7,254 bases of DNA, taken from contig JAGOUF010000112.1 in NCBI GenBank assembly GCA_018061385.1, positions 1 through 7,254 on the forward strand, in the 5' to 3' direction. Shown piece after piece: positions 1 to 5,190 of this stretch (position 1 is the stretch's first letter; each line of letters opens with the position of its first letter). The notes under the pieces were generated by a model. That model did no database searches and had not been told where the DNA came from. It saw only the letters and a list, made by a program, of their open reading frames with translations. The DNA is from Chitinophagaceae bacterium (GTDB lineage Bacteria > Bacteroidota > Bacteroidia > Chitinophagales > Chitinophagaceae). Both the position numbers and the translations under genes were made by a program.

Positions 1-694
1 ACTCTTTTTGCAATAGTTGAATTAACCTTTCGGCCCTTGTAGTAATATCATTAATTTCTAGCAAAGCTTGCTTTTCATTCAACTCTGTGTTTTGATTGCT
101 ACTAACAAAATTGATTAAGAATGTAGGATTTTCAATATTTTTTAAAATGATAGAAGCCTCGGTTGGCAGGTTTGGCGACAGTTGAATAATTTGTGTAGCT
201 AAATCTTTAATTGAAGAAATTAATGCAGCAAAATTTTCAGTATCTGGCTTTACGTCATCCTCTAATACTTTAATGTTTGCTTTAAAATATGGATCTTCAC
301 TAACTATATTTAATAGTTCAAATCTTTTCTTTCCTTGAATAATAATGGTAGTTCCACCATCGGGCATTTTAATTAATTTCACAATTTTAGCAACTGTTCC
401 AATATTGCATAAATCGGCAACCGCTGGGTCTTCAATATTGCTATCTTTTTGTGCAACAACACCTATTAATTTATCTGCTTTATAAGCATCGTTTACAGCT
501 TTAATGCTTTTATCTCTACCAACAGTAATTGGTAAAACAACACCCGGGAAAAGTACTGTATTGCGTAATGGTAAAATTGGTAATTCAGCAGGAACAACTA
601 AATTTTTATCAGCTTCATTTTCAGTATCGCCAATAGGAATAATTGGCATAAAATCAGTTTCATCGTCTCCTAAAAAAACTTTCTGTTTGGTCAT
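1..694 (-). CDS. lon: ATP-dependent protease Lon, N-terminal part (partial, 231 residues visible)
   Basis: This is the N-terminal substrate-binding region of Lon, the cytoplasmic AAA+ serine protease that degrades misfolded and short-lived regulatory proteins. The frame is open from the ATG at 694 to the window edge, so the AAA+ and Ser-Lys protease domains lie to the left and cannot be seen. Residues 1-35 are an acidic, poorly conserved lead-in. Residues 38-60 (LPILPLRNTVLFPGVVLPIT, then VGR) are the hallmark start of the LON N-terminal domain. The blocks IGVVAQKD (77-84), IGTVAKIVK (98-106), DGGTTIIIQGKKRFEL (112-127) and the later helical segment ending in TTRAERLIQLLQKE match the domain in order. 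The lead-in before LPLRNTVLFPG is typical of Bacteroidota Lon proteins. Lon follows the rpsG terminator by about 170 bp, so it should have its own promoter; I could not identify a convincing one. Identification is firm; the rest of the gene is assumed intact. Confidence 0.95.
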   Translation of the reverse strand, partial: MTKQKVFLGDDETDFMPIIPIGDTENEADKNLVVPAELPILPLRNTVLFPGVVLPITVGRDKSIKAVNDAYKADKLIGVVAQKDSNIEDPAVADLCNIGTVAKIVKLIKMPDGGTTIIIQGKKRFELLNIVSEDPYFKANIKVLEDDVKPDTENFAALISSIKDLATQIIQLSPNLPTEASIILKNIENPTFLINFVSSNQNTELNEKQALLEINDITTRAERLIQLLQKE

Positions 695-753
695 ATTCAA
701 ATATTATAATAAGAAATCGTAATTATGGTAGAATGAACAATAAAACAATATTA

Positions 754-807
754 ATGCCATTGAAGTAAGTACAACACTTTTTGTACAAAATGGCATATTT
801 TATATGC
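754..807. promoter_or_regulatory. Cluster of overlapping dyads upstream of lon
   Basis: Seen directly: a perfect 12-bp palindrome TTTTGTACAAAA (779-790); a second half-site making GTACAA (769-774) / TTGTAC (781-786); an 8-bp inverted repeat ATGCCATT (754-761) / AATGGCAT (789-796) enclosing them; and GCATAT (793-798) / ATATGC (802-807) with a 3-nt loop. The last two share bases 793-796, so in RNA they could not both form. In the lon direction the cluster lies 60-113 nt before the start codon. It could be a repressor operator (DNA level) or a switching leader structure (RNA level); which one depends on the unknown transcription start. AT-rich DNA forms small dyads by chance, so function is only inferred. 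Confidence 0.4.
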
Positions 808-860
808 TTTTGTGTGTAATTGTTATGTAAATGAAGCAGTATTCAAAATATTTGGCAATA

Positions 861-888
861 AAAAACCCTCCATAAGTGGAGGGCTTTT
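861..888 (-). terminator. Rho-independent terminator of the rpsL-rpsG operon
   Basis: In the minus direction, a 7-bp perfect stem CCCTCCA (866-872 and 877-883 on the given strand) with a 4-nt loop is followed by six T residues (plus-strand A860-A865), beginning 23 nt after the rpsG stop codon. The GC-rich stem stands out against AT-rich surroundings. The plus-strand side has a weaker CTTTT tail, so weak activity in the other direction is possible, though no rightward gene needs it. Confidence 0.85.
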
Positions 889-905
889 CTATAACAAGTT
901 GTTGA

Positions 906-1373
906 TTAAATTTTAAAGTGAGAAAACGCTTTATTCGCTTCAGCCATACGATGAACATCTTCTTTTTTCTTAAATGCAGCACCTTCGCCTTTTGCAGCAG
1001 CCATAATTTCGTTAGATAATTTATCGGCCATTGTTTTACCATTTCTTTCACGGCTGTAACGAATTAACCATTTCATGCTTAAAGAAATTTTTCTATCTGC
1101 ACGAACTTCACTTGGAATTTGGAAAGTTGCTCCACCAATTCTACGGCTTCTAACTTCTACAGCTGGTGTAACGTTAGATAATGCTCTTTTCCAAATTTCA
1201 TACCCATCTTCACCAGTGATTTTTGAAATTTTATCTACTGCATCGTAAAAAATATTGATTGCAGTACTTTTTTTACCATCCCACATTAGGTTGTTGATAA
1301 AACGAGTAACCATTTTATCGTTAAAACGACCATCTGGTGCTAAAGGTAATTTTTTGGCTTGTGCTTTACGCAT
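906..1373 (-). CDS. rpsG: 30S ribosomal protein S7
   Basis: S7 is a primary 16S rRNA-binding protein that nucleates assembly of the 30S head and lines the E site. The 155-residue product has the usual bacterial length and aligns over its full length by eye: [11 protein letters not shown] near residue 28, the signature [20 protein letters not shown] in the middle, and [21 protein letters not shown] at the C terminus (compare E. coli [20 protein letters not shown]). The ATG at 1373 gives the conserved basic N terminus [11 protein letters not shown]. It lies 76 nt after rpsL in the same direction and is followed by a strong terminator, so it closes a two-gene transcript. In many bacteria, fusA and tuf follow in the str operon; here lon follows instead. 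The gap to rpsL contains a hairpin that may be the site of S7 autoregulation. Confidence 0.98.
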   Translation of the reverse strand: [155 protein letters not shown]

Positions 1374-1391
1374 TGTTGTAATTTTTAATGC

Positions 1392-1434
1392 TAAAACTGA
1401 ATGTCTTCAAGTATTAAAACTTTACTCAGTTTTA
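1392..1434 (-). promoter_or_regulatory. Intercistronic hairpin between rpsL and rpsG
   Basis: The 76-nt spacer contains a perfect 9-bp inverted repeat, TAAAACTGA (1392-1400) and TCAGTTTTA (1426-1434), enclosing a smaller AAGT (1409-1412) / ACTT (1419-1422) hairpin. In the mRNA it sits between the S12 stop and about 18 nt before the S7 start. In E. coli, S7 represses translation of its own operon by binding the structured rpsL-rpsG spacer; location and structure fit an equivalent element here, but no sequence homology to the E. coli site is claimed. Confidence 0.45.
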
Positions 1435-1449
1435 CAAATTGAATAATGA

Positions 1450-1830
1450 TTATTTCTTAGCTTTTTCTTTTTTTGTTCCGTATTTACTGCGGCTTTGTTT
1501 TCTATCTTTTACGCCAGCAGTATCTAAACTACCACGTACAATATGATAACGTACACCTGGTAAATCTTTTACCCTTCCACCACGAATCAATACAATTGAG
1601 TGCTCTTGTAAGTTGTGACCCTCACCTGGAATATAGGCAATGACCTCAATTTTATTGGTTAAACGAACCTTAGCTACTTTACGTAAAGCTGAGTTTGGTT
1701 TTTTAGGGGTAGTTGTATAAACCCTTGTACATACTCCACGACGCTGAGGACATGCATCCAAAGCTCTTGATTTACTTTTTGCCCTGATGATTTCACGGCC
1801 TTTTCTTACTAACTGTTGTATTGTAGGCAT
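1450..1830 (-). CDS. rpsL: 30S ribosomal protein S12
   Basis: S12 sits at the decoding centre of the 30S subunit and controls tRNA selection accuracy. The product is 126 residues, normal for bacteria, with [12 protein letters not shown] at the N terminus, [20 protein letters not shown] at 27-46, [20 protein letters not shown] at 70-89 and [10 protein letters not shown] near the end, followed by a lysine-rich tail. The residues whose substitution classically gives streptomycin resistance are wild type: K43 in TPKKPNS and K88 in [14 protein letters not shown]89, the residue methylthiolated by RimO in many bacteria, is also present. It is the first gene of the rpsL-rpsG transcript, 28 nt downstream of a strong promoter-like -7 element. 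The ATG at 1830 gives the standard start. Confidence 0.98.
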   Translation of the reverse strand: MPTIQQLVRKGREIIRAKSKSRALDACPQRRGVCTRVYTTTPKKPNSALRKVAKVRLTNKIEVIAYIPGEGHNLQEHSIVLIRGGRVKDLPGVRYHIVRGSLDTAGVKDRKQSRSKYGTKKEKAKK

Positions 1831-1857
1831 TGTACCTGATTATTTTTTTTCGGACGG

Positions 1858-1889
1858 CAAAAGTATGAGCCTTCCAATTAAATTCCAAA
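1858..1889 (-). promoter_or_regulatory. Bacteroidota-type promoter for rpsL-rpsG
   Basis: Read on the minus strand, TTTG (1886-1889) is followed after 20 nt by TACTTTTG (1858-1865), an exact match to the Bacteroidota -7 consensus TAnnTTTG with a -33 TTG at the expected spacing. The implied start site lies near 1850, giving a 5' leader of about 20 nt. The flank upstream is very AT-rich, as expected for a highly expressed ribosomal promoter. Confidence 0.75.
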
Positions 1890-1933
1890 TTAAAAATACA
1901 AAAAAACTAAAAATTATATATTTATATGTAATA

Positions 1934-1968
1934 AAAGTGAGAAAAGCACCAAATACTTGCTTCACTTT
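1934..1968 (-). terminator. Probable terminator of ilvE
   Basis: Ten nucleotides beyond the ilvE stop codon the minus strand can form a two-part stem: AAAGTGA pairs with TCACTTT (1962-1968 and 1934-1940), then AGCA with TGCT (1958-1961 and 1945-1948) around a 9-nt loop, with a 4-nt bulge on one side. The 3' arm ends in a short T-rich run. The bulge and low GC make it weaker than the other terminators here, but it is rightly placed between ilvE and the rpsL promoter. Confidence 0.45.
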
Positions 1969-1978
1969 AAGTGTAAAA

Positions 1979-3043
1979 CTAAACTTTATACATCCAACCA
2001 TGTGTATCAACAACTCTGCTATAACGAATATCGTTTAACCTAGTTTTTAATTCTGGTGCAATTTGCCAGCTATTTGTATCGAATTGCATTACATATTCTT
2101 GGTAACGTAATTCTTTAATTAATGAAATAGTTGCTGCTGTTCCTGTTCCAAAAACCTCTCGTAAAGAACCAGCTTTATGAAACTCAATCAATTCATCAAT
2201 GGTTATTCTACGTTCAACAATTGTTAAACCCATTTCTTGCAAAACAGTAATGGCACTATCTCTTGTTATGCCAGCTAAAATAGTTCCTTGGTCTAACGAT
2301 GGTGTTATAGCTGTATCACCAACAATAAAAAACACATTCATGGTACCCACTTCTTGTAAATACTTGTGCTCAAAAGCATCTGTCCACAATACTTGATCAT
2401 AGCCTGCTTTTTTTGCCAATGCAGTAGCCAACATACTAGCACCATAATTGCCTGCATTTTTGCTAAAACCAACTCCACCTGGTGCAGCTCTTGTATATTT
2501 TTCTTCTACATAAATTTTCATTGGAGTATTGTAATAAGGCCCCGTAGGACTTAATAAAATCATGAACTTATACGTATCGGATGGTTTTACACCAATTACA
2601 GGATCGCTAGAAAACATAAATGGTCTTATGTATAAAGAATGATCGGCCATAGATGGAATCCAATTCTTATCAAGTTCTATCAACATTCTCATACCTTCCA
2701 TAAAAATATCTTCTGGAACTGTAGGCATTTGCATACGTTCTGCAGAAATATTGAAACGTTGAAAATTATCGAACGGACGAAAAATAAATGCATTTCCACT
2801 TTCATCTTTGTAGGCTTTTATCCCTTCAAAAATGGCTTGTCCATAATGCAAAGCAGCAGTTGATGGCTCTAACAACAAAGGTTGATAAGGCTTAATTTCA
2901 ACATTTTTCCATTCGCCATTTTCATAATCAGCTTCTAACATATGGTCGGTATAATACTTACCAAAAGGAATATTTTCTAACGTTAAATCTTTAAGCCTAC
3001 TTGTTTCAGCTTTTGTTACTTGTATGTCTAATATTGCTGTCAT
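1979..3043 (-). CDS. ilvE: Branched-chain amino acid aminotransferase (type II)
   Basis: A PLP-dependent fold-type IV transaminase that reversibly exchanges the amino group between glutamate and the 2-oxo acids of leucine, isoleucine and valine, in the cytoplasm. The 354-residue length and sequence fit the group II branch (ilvE_II) shared with eukaryotic BCATs rather than the shorter E. coli IlvE type. Visible motifs in order: YGQAIFEGIKAY (67-78), RPFDNFQRFNISAERM (89-104), YIRPFMF (138-144), SKNAGNYG (194-201) with K195 as the expected Schiff-base lysine, QVLWTDAFEHKYLQEVGTMN (217-236) with E231 as the expected partner of the PLP ring nitrogen, GITRDS (258-263), and GTGTAA (299-304) in the phosphate-binding region. 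The ATG at 3043 is chosen because only about 20 residues precede the conserved region and a promoter lies just upstream. It is monocistronic and not near other ilv or leu genes. Confidence 0.95.
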   Translation of the reverse strand: MTAILDIQVTKAETSRLKDLTLENIPFGKYYTDHMLEADYENGEWKNVEIKPYQPLLLEPSTAALHYGQAIFEGIKAYKDESGNAFIFRPFDNFQRFNISAERMQMPTVPEDIFMEGMRMLIELDKNWIPSMADHSLYIRPFMFSSDPVIGVKPSDTYKFMILLSPTGPYYNTPMKIYVEEKYTRAAPGGVGFSKNAGNYGASMLATALAKKAGYDQVLWTDAFEHKYLQEVGTMNVFFIVGDTAITPSLDQGTILAGITRDSAITVLQEMGLTIVERRITIDELIEFHKAGSLREVFGTGTAATISLIKELRYQEYVMQFDTNSWQIAPELKTRLNDIRYSRVVDTHGWMYKV

Positions 3044-3051
3044 AATAGAGG

Positions 3052-3059
3052 TATATTTG
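3052..3059 (+). promoter_or_regulatory. Candidate -7 box for the 3115-4271 operon
   Basis: TATATTTG is an exact match to TAnnTTTG on the plus strand. The best -33 candidate, TTG at 3034-3036, is only 15 nt away, shorter than usual, so the promoter would be weak or activator-dependent. The predicted leader is about 50 nt. The box forms one arm of the dyad TATTTG (3054-3059) / CAAATA (3063-3068), whose other arm belongs to the ilvE -7 box. Confidence 0.4.
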
Positions 3060-3062
3060 TTG

Positions 3063-3093
3063 CAAATAAAAGCAAAAATTTAAAAACTAACAA
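3063..3093 (-). promoter_or_regulatory. Candidate ilvE promoter
   Basis: On the minus strand, TTG (3091-3093) is followed after 20 nt by TTTATTTG (3063-3070), one mismatch from TAnnTTTG. The spacing equals that of the rpsL promoter in this window. Start site predicted near 3056, leaving a leader of roughly 13 nt before the ATG at 3043. Confidence 0.45.
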
Positions 3094-3114
3094 CCGTTAA
3101 TATTTTAACTAGTT

Positions 3115-3660
3115 ATGAATTTTGAGACAAACCCTTTGCCACACTTTGTTATAGCCGAATTATATAAAAATAATTTAGTAGAAATAGAACACAATTTACC
3201 ATTAGAAAAAGCAAAAACGCCCGAAAATACTAGCATTCAACCCACAACTTTACAAGAAAAGCCACTTCAATATTTAGGCGAAAATAAGAAAGAAATTACC
3301 ATATTGGTAAAGGAAGAAAATGCTGTACATATTGGTGAAGAAAATTTGCAATTTTTAATGACTATTCTTGCTGCCTGCAAATTAAATATTGCAGATGTTG
3401 CTATTTTAAATACACAAAATCAACCTACCGATTTTGCAACTTTAAACAAAACGCTTCATTGCAAATATGTGTTGTTGTTTAATATAAATACGCAAGCAAT
3501 TAACTTACCATTTTCTATTCCAAATTATCAAATTCAAGCTTACAACAATTGTTCATTTTTAATAGCCAATAGTTTACAAAGTATGTTGGGTAACAGCCAA
3601 GAAGCTAAAATTGAAAAGAGTAAACTTTGGGTTAGTTTAAAAACTATGTTTGGCGTATAA
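3115..3660 (+). CDS. Uncharacterised protein, possibly DNA polymerase III psi (HolD)-like / UDG-fold
   Basis: A 181-residue protein with no motif I can assign with certainty. Residues 1-55 look like a short conserved helix (PLPHFVIAELYKNNLVEI) and a disordered Pro/Thr/Gln/Glu linker. Residues 60-178 look like a compact alpha/beta domain: a strand ITILVKEEN (61-69), FLMTILAACKLNIADVAILN (80-99), LHCKYVLLFNI (114-124), a strand/loop region, then SFLIANSLQSMLGNSQEAKI and a terminal helix KLWVSLKTMFG. This order (helix IL-A-L-DV, HC plus strand, ANP/ANS-like turn, terminal LW helix) resembles the E. coli psi subunit HolD, which has a degenerate uracil-DNA-glycosylase fold; it lacks visible glycosylase catalytic motifs. 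That is pattern-level inference. No signal peptide or membrane segment is seen. The rdgB start lies 17 nt downstream, so the two are probably co-transcribed, and a replication role would fit next to a nucleotide-pool enzyme. Confidence 0.85.
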   Translation: MNFETNPLPHFVIAELYKNNLVEIEHNLPLEKAKTPENTSIQPTTLQEKPLQYLGENKKEITILVKEENAVHIGEENLQFLMTILAACKLNIADVAILNTQNQPTDFATLNKTLHCKYVLLFNINTQAINLPFSIPNYQIQAYNNCSFLIANSLQSMLGNSQEAKIEKSKLWVSLKTMFGV

Positions 3661-3677
3661 CTTATAAATAAATTATT

Positions 3678-4271
3678 TTGAAAGCACTCATTTTTGCTAC
3701 AAACAATCAACATAAAGTAGAAGAAATTAAACTGGTAATTGGCAATAAATTTCTTGTAAAAACTTTAAAAGAAGCAGGTATAGATATTGATATTCCTGAG
3801 CCATACGACACTTTACAAGAAAATGCATCTACAAAATCTGCTACCATTTTTAAGCTTACGCAAGAAAATTGTTTTAGTGAAGATACTGGCTTAGAGGTTG
3901 AAGCATTGAATGGAGAGCCAGGTGTAAAAAGTGCAAGATATGCTGGCGATGGTAAAAATTTTCAGGATAATGTTGACAAATTATTGTTCAATTTAACTAA
4001 TATAACCAACAGAAAAGCCCAGTTTAGAACTGTAATTTCTTTAATACTCAATCAACAAGAATACTTTTTTGAAGGCATTTGCGAAGGAACTATTTTAACT
4101 GAACAAAAAGGAACAAGTGGCTTTGGTTACGACCCTATTTTTATACCTACAGGAAGCAGCAAAACCTTTGCTGAAATGAGTTTAGAAGAAAAAAATATTT
4201 TCAGCCACCGCAAAAAAGCAACCCAACAATTAATTGAGTTTCTTTCTCAAAATGGGAACAATATCTCCTAA
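3678..4271 (+). CDS. rdgB: Non-canonical purine NTP pyrophosphatase (RdgB/HAM1 family), TTG start
   Basis: Hydrolyses dITP, ITP and XTP to the monophosphate and pyrophosphate, keeping deaminated purines out of DNA and RNA; cytoplasmic, usually dimeric. The 197-residue length is normal. Family motifs are all present: FATNNQHKVEEI (6-17) with the nucleotide-binding TNNxxK; ENA (48-50); SEDTGLEVEALNGEPG (67-82) with D69 as the expected catalytic base; KSARYAG (84-90); GTSGFGYDPIF (145-155), which binds the base; FAEMS (164-168); and SHRKKA (176-181). The start must be non-ATG: the conserved N terminus begins at the TTG at 3678, the only other in-frame codons before an upstream stop are two ATTs, and the next in-frame ATG is deep in the protein. 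It follows the preceding gene by 17 nt and is the second gene of that operon. No clear terminator follows, only a T8 run near 4279. Confidence 0.96.
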   Translation: MKALIFATNNQHKVEEIKLVIGNKFLVKTLKEAGIDIDIPEPYDTLQENASTKSATIFKLTQENCFSEDTGLEVEALNGEPGVKSARYAGDGKNFQDNVDKLLFNLTNITNRKAQFRTVISLILNQQEYFFEGICEGTILTEQKGTSGFGYDPIFIPTGSSKTFAEMSLEEKNIFSHRKKATQQLIEFLSQNGNNIS

Positions 4272-4293
4272 AACAAGATTTTTTTTACCGTTG

Positions 4294-4320
4294 TGCAACC
4301 TTTTATAAAAAAGTTCGTTC
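4294..4320 (+). promoter_or_regulatory. ECF-sigma-like promoter upstream of the small membrane protein
   Basis: TGCAACC (4294-4300), followed by a T-rich stretch, and CGTTC (4316-4320) are separated by 15 nt. This resembles the AAC ... CGT(C) architecture of extracytoplasmic-function sigma factor promoters, and no TAnnTTTG box is present in the 111-nt gap. Immediately downstream, ATTGTGT (4324-4330) and ACACAAT (4339-4345) form a 7-bp inverted repeat with an 8-nt spacer, which would lie at or just after the start of transcription and could be an operator or leader hairpin. Both elements are short and the assignment is tentative. Confidence 0.35.
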
Positions 4321-4382
4321 TTTATTGTGTGTACAATTACACAATGAAAAACCAACCATCCAATATCTAAAAAATTAAATCA

Positions 4383-4664
4383 ATGTTACACAACGCTGCA
4401 ACCCCCCTTAGCAACGAATTGTTTCAAGAAAACTGGACTTCTCTTTTAAATGGTAGTTCAGAAATATCTGCTAAAATATCGTACCAAATGGTAGAAAAAG
4501 TAATTCCTCCAGCATATATGTGGGATAAAATTGTTAAACAATTAGATGCTGAAGATGGTGCATTGAAAGCCCCAACTGTAACTATATCAACAACAAAAGT
4601 TGTTGGTTTATTGATTATTGGAGCCTTAACTTTTATTGGTGCATGTTTATACTTGCTTTTATAA
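4383..4664 (+). CDS. Small C-terminally anchored membrane protein, anti-sigma-like
   Basis: A 93-residue protein I do not recognise as a named family. Residues 1-70 are soluble and contain NELFQENWTSLLNG (11-24) and the segment IPPAYMWDKIVKQLDAED (41-58). The P-x-x-x-W-[DE]-K-I-x-x-L pattern is common in the N-terminal cytoplasmic part of Bacteroidota anti-sigma factors, just before their transmembrane helix. Residues 73-93 (VVGLLIIGALTFIGACLYLLL) form a single hydrophobic segment reaching the very end, so there is no extracytoplasmic domain. If it is related to anti-sigma factors, it is a minimal or truncated form without a sensor domain, and no sigma factor gene is adjacent. It has a C6 run at codons 7-9 and lies 26 nt before a thioesterase gene in the same direction. 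The ATG at 4383 is the first after an in-frame stop (TAA at 4368). Confidence 0.75.
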   Translation: MLHNAATPLSNELFQENWTSLLNGSSEISAKISYQMVEKVIPPAYMWDKIVKQLDAEDGALKAPTVTISTTKVVGLLIIGALTFIGACLYLLL

Positions 4665-4690
4665 TTTCTTAAATTGTTTATTTTGCACCA

Positions 4691-5122
4691 ATGCAAAGAA
4701 TAAAAATACAATTGCCCAATCGTTTTTCTTTTTCCACTAAAATTAAAATACGAATTACAGATTTAAATTATGGTGGCCATGTTGGCAACGATTCTTTTTT
4801 ATCATTAATTCATGAAGCTCGCCAACAATACCTAAAACATTATGGTTTTAGTGAATTGGTTTTTGAAAATACAAGCTTAATTATGGCTGATGTTGGCTTA
4901 GAGTTTAAACATGAATTGAACTATGGAGATGTTGTAACCATTCATGTACAGGCTGCTGATTTTGATAAACTTGGCTTTGATATTTATTACTTATTAGAAA
5001 TTGAACATCCTGAAAAAAACATAGTTGCAGGAAAAGCAAAAACAGGAATGTTGTGCTTTGATTATACCAATAAAAAGAAAGTTATGGTGCCACAAATTGC
5101 CATTGATAAACTCAGTATTTAA
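4691..5122 (+). CDS. Hotdog-fold acyl-CoA thioesterase family protein (4HBT-type)
   Basis: A 143-residue protein with the size and layout of a single-domain hotdog thioesterase, which would hydrolyse acyl-CoA or a related thioester in the cytoplasm; the substrate cannot be read from the sequence. The active-site region is RITDLNYGGHVGNDSFLSLI (21-40) followed by HEARQQYL (41-48): D24 aligns with the catalytic Asp of the FadM/YbgC-like D-x-D-x-x-G-H-V-N-N-x-x-Y motif, H30 with its His, and E42-A-R with the long central helix. The usual N-N pair is G-N-D here, as in a recognised thioesterase subgroup. Later strands VGLEFKHELNYGDVVTIHVQ (68-87) and IVAGKAKTGMLCFDY (111-125) fit the antiparallel sheet of the fold. 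It is the second gene of a probable two-gene unit and ends 8 nt before a strong terminator. Confidence 0.88.
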   Translation: MQRIKIQLPNRFSFSTKIKIRITDLNYGGHVGNDSFLSLIHEARQQYLKHYGFSELVFENTSLIMADVGLEFKHELNYGDVVTIHVQAADFDKLGFDIYYLLEIEHPEKNIVAGKAKTGMLCFDYTNKKKVMVPQIAIDKLSI

Positions 5123-5130
5123 GTTAACTA

Positions 5131-5175
5131 TTGATACAGAAAAAGCCACACATTGTGTGGCTTTTTCTGTATCAA
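5131..5175. terminator. Bidirectional terminator between convergent genes
   Basis: A perfect 22-bp inverted repeat (5131-5152 against 5154-5175, one central base; realistically about 20 bp with a 5-nt loop). The GC-rich core GCCACAC/GTGTGGC is flanked within the stem by AAAAA and TTTTT, so either strand yields a GC stem followed by a U-tract. It sits 8 nt after the thioesterase stop and 15 nt after the TPR gene stop, exactly where convergent transcripts must be separated. Confidence 0.92.
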
Positions 5176-5190
5176 TTTGCATAATTACGA

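Noticed and set aside
504..722. 72-codon plus-strand open frame antisense to lon
   Set aside because: It lies opposite the strongly conserved Lon N-terminal domain, has no family resemblance and is a by-product of that coding sequence.
695..753. A lon promoter close to the start codon (AT-rich, AATATTTG near 696-703)
   Set aside because: It has one mismatch to the -7 consensus but would put the transcription start at the ATG itself, and no -33 element is well placed.
4344..4370. Eight-codon upstream frame MKNQPSNI ending 12 nt before the membrane protein gene
   Set aside because: It is in the same frame and could be a leader peptide, but it is too short to distinguish from chance and overlaps the arm of an inverted repeat.
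4424..4711. 95-codon minus-strand open frame opposite the small membrane protein
   Set aside because: The plus-strand frame has a clean transmembrane segment, same-direction neighbours and a plausible promoter; the minus frame has none of these and overlaps the thioesterase start.
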